Positions 59,877 to 64,000 of a stretch of 64,000 bases of DNA are shown one piece after another. Source of the DNA: Candidatus Dadabacteria bacterium (GTDB lineage Bacteria; Desulfobacterota_D; UBA1144; Nemesobacterales; Nemesobacteraceae). Position 1 is the stretch's first letter. Each line of letters starts with the position of its first letter. The notes under the pieces were generated by a model. That model saw only the letters and a list, made by a program, of their open reading frames with translations. It ran no database searches and was not told the origin of the DNA. The translations under genes and the position numbers were made by a program. The DNA lies in NCBI GenBank assembly GCA_951812945.1, contig CATOTB010000001.1:310001-374000 (forward strand), given 5' to 3'.

Positions 59877-60197
59877 AATATTCGAGTGTTTTTGGATCTA
59901 ATAGGGGGGGTATAGACTTAAGTTTACAAGTCCTCCAAACCCTGTATCGCTTCCTCGAACCCGCAGTGTAGTGCTTTAAATTCCAAGAGCCATCTTATCC
60001 CGGCGACATCTTTGCTTCCCGTGGAAGCAGGCAATTCATCGGCTGAATTGATGTTGAGGAGGTTTGAGAGTTCCATTTACTCGAGTGGAGCAGGGGGGGG
60101 TAGCTTATTAGGACCAACCGTTCCGTATCATCTTGAAATAACTTAATTTTTACTTGACAAATAGTTAAGCAGGAATATAGAATTACCGTTAAGTACT
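59877..60197 (+). repeat. Duplicated ~321-bp non-coding region, copy 1
   Basis: Aligns with 62279-62599 over its whole length at roughly 90 percent identity by eye. It contains a perfect small hairpin GCTTCC-CGT-GGAAGC arrangement (60014-60028), a poly-G run and the promoter described separately. No ORF of note is present. It lies directly upstream of the YHYH-repeat gene; bases 59812-59876 hold nothing recognised. Confidence 0.85.
60154..60183 (+). promoter_or_regulatory. Promoter in repeat copy 1
   Basis: TTGACA (60154-60159) is followed by TATAGA (60176-60181, 16 nt) or TAGAAT (60178-60183, 18 nt). Both elements are retained in copy 2 at 62556-62583. Transcription would run toward the gene at 60346. 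Confidence 0.55.
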
Positions 60198-60345
60198 ATA
60201 GAGCTTCAATAGCATGCGATGTTCAGTTGACATCGGTAATCTGTCAACTTAAAAGAATAATTCTTTAATAAATATGATGGAGCAAGCGGCTAGTTATAGG
60301 GGTAATTACCGGAATATTTACTGACGAATTAAAGGAGGCGACAGC

Positions 60346-61335
60346 ATGAGTGGCGGTAAAAAAAGAGACAAGAACCACACGATAGAAAATGTGGTGACGA
60401 TATTGGCAGCGAGTACCATGATTTTTTTCTTAATGATTCTGCCAGCGTACGGCCACGGTGGGCGTTTGGATGCTAATGGCGGGCACACAAACAGCGAAAC
60501 TGGGGAGTACCATGTTCACAGAACACCTAAAGAGATGTCTATTGAACTTATGAAGGAATCATCCGATGAGGAAGTGGAAGCCGCAGTGGAAGCCGTAGTG
60601 AAAGCCGCTTTGGAAGCCGCAGTGGACAAGAAATCATCCGATGATCAAAAGAAAGCCGCAGTGAAAGCCGCTTTGGAAGCCGCAGTGGACAAGAAATCAT
60701 CCGATGAGAAAGTGGAAGCCGTAGTGGAAGCCGCAGTGGACAAGAAATCATCCGATGATCAAAAGAAAGCCGCAGTGAAAGCCGCAGTGGAAGCCGCAGT
60801 GAAAGCCGCAGTGGACAAGAAATCATCCGATGATGAAAAGAAGCAGGAATCAAAACAAATAAGCAAATTCCTAGATGCCGGTTTTGGTTTAGGTGTGGGC
60901 CTTTTGCATGGCCTCGGTACTAAGAATGTGAGCGCGACTCTGGATGAGAATGGCATCGTCACTGTGGTTGAAGATAAGACTAGGGCCATCGATTTACTCT
61001 TAGAAGTTCACTATTACCCACAGCAGTGGAGACGTTTGAAAGGAAACTTTGCGCATGGTCCGTTCGTGTTTTTGAATACCGGGGCTATAGATACCGATGC
61101 GGAGACATTACGTACCTTAGGGATTGGATGGATGATGGGCGTACGCGTCGCAGGAGATAAATCAATCAATATCGGATTAGCGTACGCCCTAAAGCGTGGA
61201 GTTCAATCTTTAAGAAATGATTTCGTTGCTGGCCAAAAAGCGCCGAGCGACGACATGGGAAACTTTACGGAGCCGCAGTACACCAAATCTACTGAAGGGG
61301 CCTGGGTGGTCTTGGTGTCGTTCGCAGCATTTTGA
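60346..61335 (+). CDS. Exported YHYH-motif protein with Ala/Lys repeats and barrel-like C-terminus
   Basis: A 329-aa protein with an aaaggagg ribosome-binding site. After an N-terminal hydrophobic segment (about 15-35) comes HGGRLDANGGHTNSETG and EYHVH, a YHYH-type metal-binding-like motif. Residues 60-165 are tandem Ala/Val/Lys units (AAVDKKSSDDQKKAAVKAAL and variants) forming a long helix or coil. The last 150 residues (FGLGVGLLHGLGTK ... IGWMMGVRVAG ... VVLVSFAAF ending in Phe) look like outer-membrane strands. Role unknown; the repeats could vary by slippage. Confidence 0.55.
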   Translation: MSGGKKRDKNHTIENVVTILAASTMIFFLMILPAYGHGGRLDANGGHTNSETGEYHVHRTPKEMSIELMKESSDEEVEAAVEAVVKAALEAAVDKKSSDDQKKAAVKAALEAAVDKKSSDEKVEAVVEAAVDKKSSDDQKKAAVKAAVEAAVKAAVDKKSSDDEKKQESKQISKFLDAGFGLGVGLLHGLGTKNVSATLDENGIVTVVEDKTRAIDLLLEVHYYPQQWRRLKGNFAHGPFVFLNTGAIDTDAETLRTLGIGWMMGVRVAGDKSINIGLAYALKRGVQSLRNDFVAGQKAPSDDMGNFTEPQYTKSTEGAWVVLVSFAAF

Positions 61336-61485
61336 GAGTCTTAACCTGAAGTTTCCTCCTGTTTTCAGACGAATTCAGCGTAATTTCGGCTGACTGTCAC
61401 CTAGCCGTCAACCGGCTACGAGTAATACAAGTCGTGTTATATAAGATAGTTGGAACAATCCTTGAACCCCAAGGATGCCCACCCG

Positions 61486-62136
61486 CTAAAACCACTCCAC
61501 CCAGCCTTGTCCTCTTTCGCCCCCCCCCACAACCCCCAGAACCCGGCGATAACCGTCTCTGCCCACCCCTATGGCTATAAGAACCGACATGTTGCCCACT
61601 TCTCCTTCCCAGCTGCGCTTGAGACTCACCCCGTCCAGATAAACATAGGGAAACTCACCTTCTATAGGCCTGTTTCTCCACTTCTCTATGTGCTCGCACA
61701 CACTACAGTTGAGCTTCGAGACGGTGGCCGAACTCACCCGCGTGTCCCAAAGCGCCTCGGTGATATCCGCCACCCGCCGCGTGGATACTCCCGCGAGATA
61801 CATCTCAACCAGAGCTTCTTCGACTGAAGACTCCCTTTGCCTGTATCTCTCTATTATGGCCGTCTGAAACCTCTGCTCCCGAAGCTTGGGTACCTTCAGC
61901 GTTACTTCCCCAGCCTTGGTATGGAGCTTTCTTGTATAGCTTCCGGAACGATAGTCCTGGCGATCCGAACTTCGCTCGTACCGCGCTGCCCCGACCATCT
62001 CATCTGCTTCAGAGTCAAGGACCTTGTTCAATACTTCCTCTACAGTATCGGTGACTATGGAGCTTAGATGATCCCTAAGTTCCTCGTGGTTAATCTGAAT
62101 TACCTTTTTGGGGCTCTTCGCTGTATAATCTCTCAT
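61486..62136 (-). pseudogene. IS256-family (mutator) transposase remnant
   Basis: The 216-codon ORF carries the N-terminal half of an IS256 transposase: DYRSGSYTRKLHTKAGEVTL, VPKLREQRFQTAIIERYRQR, MYLAGVSTRRVADITEAL, and YVYLDGVSLKRSW with the first catalytic Asp. At the nine-C run 61520-61528 (G run in sense) the frame breaks; the other frame continues GAKEDKAGWSGF, the expected sequence, and homology then fades near 61460. The remaining catalytic residues are missing, so it is inactive. Confidence 0.82.
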
Positions 62137-62278
62137 GGCGGTGTTTCCTCCCTGTTAAATAAATTTAAGAGCACTATTTATCTAACCGGATTCATGAAGA
62201 AATGCCGCCTCCTTTTTTAATTTGCGAAAAATTTAAAGCGTTATCTACGTCATTTTTTATTTATGTATGTAATTCCCT

Positions 62279-62599
62279 AATATTTAAGTGTTTTTGGATC
62301 TAGTAATGGGGGGGGTACAGACTTAAGTTTACAAGTTCTCCAAACCCTGCATCGCTTCCTCGAACCCGCAGTGCAGTGCTTTAAATTCCTAGAGACATCT
62401 TATCCCGGCGACATCTTTGCTTCCCGTGGAAGCAGGCAATTTATCGGCTGAATTCATGTTGGGGAGGTTTGAGAGTTCCATTCACCCGAGTGGAGCGGGG
62501 GATGGCTTGCTAGGACCAACCGTTCCGTATTGCCCTGAAATAACTTAATCTTTACTTGACAAACAGTTAAGCAGGAGTATAGAATTACCGGTAAGTACT
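62279..62599 (+). repeat. Duplicated ~321-bp non-coding region, copy 2
   Basis: The second copy, 2,402 bp downstream of copy 1 in the same orientation. The GCTTCCCGTGGAAGC hairpin (62419-62433) and the promoter are conserved while other bases vary. It ends 16 nt before the lipoprotein gene at 62616. Bases 62137-62278 between the IS256 remnant and the repeat show no gene. Confidence 0.85.
62556..62583 (+). promoter_or_regulatory. Promoter in repeat copy 2
   Basis: TTGACA (62556-62561) and TATAGA (62578-62583) with a 16-nt spacer, placed as in copy 1. It probably drives the small lipoprotein genes downstream. Confidence 0.55.
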
Positions 62600-62615
62600 T
62601 AAGGGGTCTTTCAAC

Positions 62616-62993
62616 ATGGTGGGAGTCGCTGGTATTTTGGATGTGTCCTACAATGGTGCTGGAAGTTTCCTGAGTTGGGTAGCCGGTTTGTTCATTGCAT
62701 GCCTTATTGCAGGGTGTGCATTCCATGACGGAAGCACAACTCACATCATTGGGTATGCTCGAGTTGTCGAAACCGAAAACTCAACTGATGGCATTGTGCT
62801 GAAAGGGGTTCAAATGGTCGGAGCCCGCATTGGAGACGGAATAGGGGTTGGGTATTTCAACGAAAAACGCATTATCGTGCCGCTTGATTGCCGACTTGTC
62901 GTTATCGTGCGAAACAGTGCCCAGCTTGAAGAGGTATCACGGCGCTTGGAAGGTTTGCAAAGGAAGGAACTGTGCGTAACAATCGAACCGTAA
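62616..62993 (+). CDS. Small predicted lipoprotein
   Basis: A 125-aa protein with a hydrophobic segment ending in a lipobox (FIACLIAGC, Cys near residue 34), so the mature part is about 90 residues: THIIGYARVVETENSTDG, LKGVQMVGARIGDGIGVGYF and VPLDCRLVVIVRNSAQ. No family is assigned. The 3' end overlaps the next ORF by 22 nt. Expression is probably from the promoter in repeat copy 2. Confidence 0.55.
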   Translation: MVGVAGILDVSYNGAGSFLSWVAGLFIACLIAGCAFHDGSTTHIIGYARVVETENSTDGIVLKGVQMVGARIGDGIGVGYFNEKRIIVPLDCRLVVIVRNSAQLEEVSRRLEGLQRKELCVTIEP

Positions 62994-63220
62994 TATCGGC
63001 ATGCATTTTCGTCGCTGCCGGACTTGTCGGATGTGCTCGGGCGGGCGATAAAGTTCTGGTCTTCGGTACCGACACGAAAACAGCTCTAGATCTTTCCTCC
63101 GGTAGTCCGACCAAGGAACCGAGCATTACATTGGGCTACAGCCGTCATGAGGCTGTCTGGCTGCCGCTTATCGCAGATGCGGGGAGTCCCATATCGGAAG
63201 AAATTCCACCAGCACAATGA
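62972..63220 (+). CDS. Small lipoprotein with DxxT-type secreted domain
   Basis: An 82-aa ORF opening at GTG inside the preceding gene. A signal with lipobox (VAAGLVGC, Cys near 21) is followed by DKVLVFGTDTKTALDLSSGS and PSITLGYSRHEAVWLPL, a motif I have seen in short bacterial secreted proteins of unknown function that are usually longer, so this copy may be truncated. It probably forms a unit with its neighbours. Confidence 0.5.
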   Translation: MRNNRTVISACIFVAAGLVGCARAGDKVLVFGTDTKTALDLSSGSPTKEPSITLGYSRHEAVWLPLIADAGSPISEEIPPAQ

Positions 63221-63229
63221 AGAATAATA

Positions 63230-63433
63230 ATGGCTAGTATTTCGATATGGGTTTTTGGTACAAAGGGAGAAGCGGAAGCCTACGCTCAAAAAGAAGAGAA
63301 AGAAGGCCGTAAGGTATACGGTCCGACTTGGTTGGGCACTGTTGACATTGTCGACTGTTCAGGCGCGAAACCGAAAAACGAGTACTTCCCGAAAAACTTT
63401 GCAGGCAAGTGGGGTATCGTGATTCTAGGTTAG
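63230..63433 (+). CDS. Small soluble protein of unknown function
   Basis: A 67-aa protein starting 9 nt after the previous stop. It begins SISIWVFGTKGEAEAYAQKE and ends NFAGKWGIVILG; it is compact, mixed alpha/beta and without signal peptide. Third gene of the short operon. No family is recognised. Confidence 0.45.
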   Translation: MASISIWVFGTKGEAEAYAQKEEKEGRKVYGPTWLGTVDIVDCSGAKPKNEYFPKNFAGKWGIVILG

Positions 63434-63666
63434 TAGGCAGGGTGACATTCCGGTCGGAACGACGACTTGTGTTGTCATTCTGCTTCCCCAAACATGATTG
63501 TTTAGTTTGAATGTAACTGTTCTTTGAGTCCGTGCTATACTGCTCAGTGAGAGTCGAAGAGAGGCGCACCTGTCTTAGGTGCGGGGAATAACTGTTTCCG
63601 GTGGCTTTCGCCTTGCACCGGTGCCTCATTCCGCACCCTAGCAGTGTTTCCTCTCCCCGCTCGTCA

Positions 63667-63704
63667 AATCGGATGTGCGGTCCTTCCGCATCCGGCTTTC
63701 CGAT
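63667..63704 (-). ncRNA. Group II intron domain V-like hairpin (remnant)
   Basis: On the minus strand the helix AGCCGGAT / ATCCGATT, then GCGG-aagga-CCGC with a two-base AC bulge, reproduces the domain V layout of bacterial group II introns. The surrounding minus-strand sequence (aaagccggatgcgg, then atttgacgag) matches the style commonly found after LtrA-type genes. No maturase gene adjoins it in the window. Confidence 0.55.
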
Positions 63705-63755
63705 AGATCATGCCTTCGCCTTCTCCTTGGGCCAGAATTCCCCATCGAGGAGAAA

Positions 63756-63893
63756 TTACACTTGTTCCAGTCTATCTTTTACTTCACCGTAAGTAAGTGT
63801 GGTTTCGTTTTCGGCGGCGGCAATTAGCTACTTCATCAGCAACTCAACGCCGAAGCGACGTAAATTCTGATTAGTAGGTCTAGTCTTCTTCAT
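63756..63893 (-). pseudogene. Small ORF interrupted by one in-frame TAG
   Basis: From ATG 63893 the frame reads MKKTRPTNQNLRRFGVELL, MK, TAG, then LIAAAENETTLTYGEVKDRL, ending at TAA 63756-63758. The two halves join smoothly into a plausible 45-residue helical sequence, so a nonsense mutation in a small gene, or the damaged start of a longer one, is likely. Family uncertain. Confidence 0.4.
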
Positions 63894-64000
63894 GACTCGT
63901 GTATAATCGTGCATTGTACACAGAGACCACGAAGTTTAAAAATAGAGTCTGTCTAGTTATATCTATACCCCCCTCGTCGTGGATGCTTGTACCATGAAAA

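Larger units (their letters stand above)
63434..64000. other. Mobile-element debris and intergenic DNA at the window end
   Basis: Bases 63434-63600 hold no gene I can support. The rest contains, on the minus strand, a group II domain V-like hairpin (63667-63704) and a small stop-interrupted ORF (63756-63893). The final ~50 bp include tatacccccct, the inverse of the G-run/TATA stretch at the edge of the 321-bp repeats, but the match is too short to call a third copy. Confidence 0.4.

Noticed and set aside
63954..64000. Possible third copy of the 321-bp repeat in inverse orientation
   Set aside because: Only about a dozen bases (a G/C run next to TATA) agree; too short to claim at the window edge.
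1..64000. CRISPR arrays, rRNA and tRNA genes
   Set aside because: No regularly spaced short repeats, no rRNA-like stretches and no tRNA cloverleaf with a GTTCRANTC loop were recognised in the window.

Overview
The window is a mosaic bacterial chromosome segment. Most of it (about 2.6-42.9 kb) is G+C-rich and tightly packed. Signal peptides, lipoproteins, a beta-barrel-type protein, LL-diaminopimelate aminotransferase and an F-type conjugation cluster point to a Gram-negative bacterium. The mixture (SCO1/PCu(A)C copper chaperones, a VKOR-thioredoxin fusion, bactofilin with M23 peptidase, DapL) fits an uncultivated, possibly marine lineage such as Candidatus Dadabacteria or a deltaproteobacterium-like group. 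That placement is inference; no rRNA or tRNA gene was seen to anchor it.

Layout. (1) 1-2.57 kb: A+T-rich right part of an IS1595/ISXO2-like transposon carrying an EcoRI-type adenine methylase, a DUF262-HNH nuclease and a small RGRP-motif protein. (2) 2.6-11.7 kb: housekeeping genes: copper delivery to cytochrome oxidase (sco1, PCu(A)C), bactofilin and M23 peptidase, VKOR oxidoreductase, PAP2 phosphatase-like protein, two glycosyltransferases, dapL, and a DUF6338 gene with its small partner. (3) 11.7-13.8 kb: orphan DUF433 antitoxin-like gene and an AAA_14/DUF4143 ATPase. (4) 13.9-40.1 kb: an F-type type IV secretion/conjugation cluster on the minus strand, transcribed right to left: traD, an HD-domain membrane protein (candidate MobH-like relaxase), an RHH-like protein, traA-L-E-K-B-V-C, trbI, a TraF-type signal peptidase, traW, then a cargo block, then traU, trbC, traN, traF, traH, traG. 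The cargo block (22.98-29.35 kb), between traW and traU, holds a Calx-beta metalloprotease-like surface protein, a small secreted protein, a HipBA toxin-antitoxin and an RloAB-type defence pair. The RloAB segment is bracketed by a 43-bp direct repeat of the 3' end of traW, which looks like an integration scar.

(5) 40.3-43.5 kb: a membrane protein, a porin-like protein with a clear promoter and terminator, and a small membrane-anchored protein. (6) 43.5-59.3 kb: an accessory, defence-island-like region. It holds a YaaA-like gene with a damaged 5' end, an unrecognised two-gene module whose large protein has a zinc ribbon and a PD-(D/E)XK-like motif, a DDE transposase, two more DUF4143 ATPases, two minus-strand genes with HEPN-like features, an intact and a decayed DUF4238 gene, and a PLD-type nuclease. 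(7) 59.4-64 kb: mobile-element debris (group II intron maturase tail, IS256 remnant, group II domain V) around two copies of a ~320-bp non-coding promoter-bearing repeat, each upstream of genes for small secreted or lipoproteins.

The main themes are a conjugation machine used as a landing site for defence and persistence cargo, and a second island of defence-like genes decaying beside mobile elements. Two DUF4143 ATPase genes share a leaderless promoter with a TTGCAA-type dyad, suggesting autoregulation. The strongest novelty candidates are the traW-end duplication around rloAB, the methylase/DUF262-HNH passenger pair in an IS1595-like transposon, the 44.4-47.5 kb two-gene module, and the duplicated structured non-coding region.
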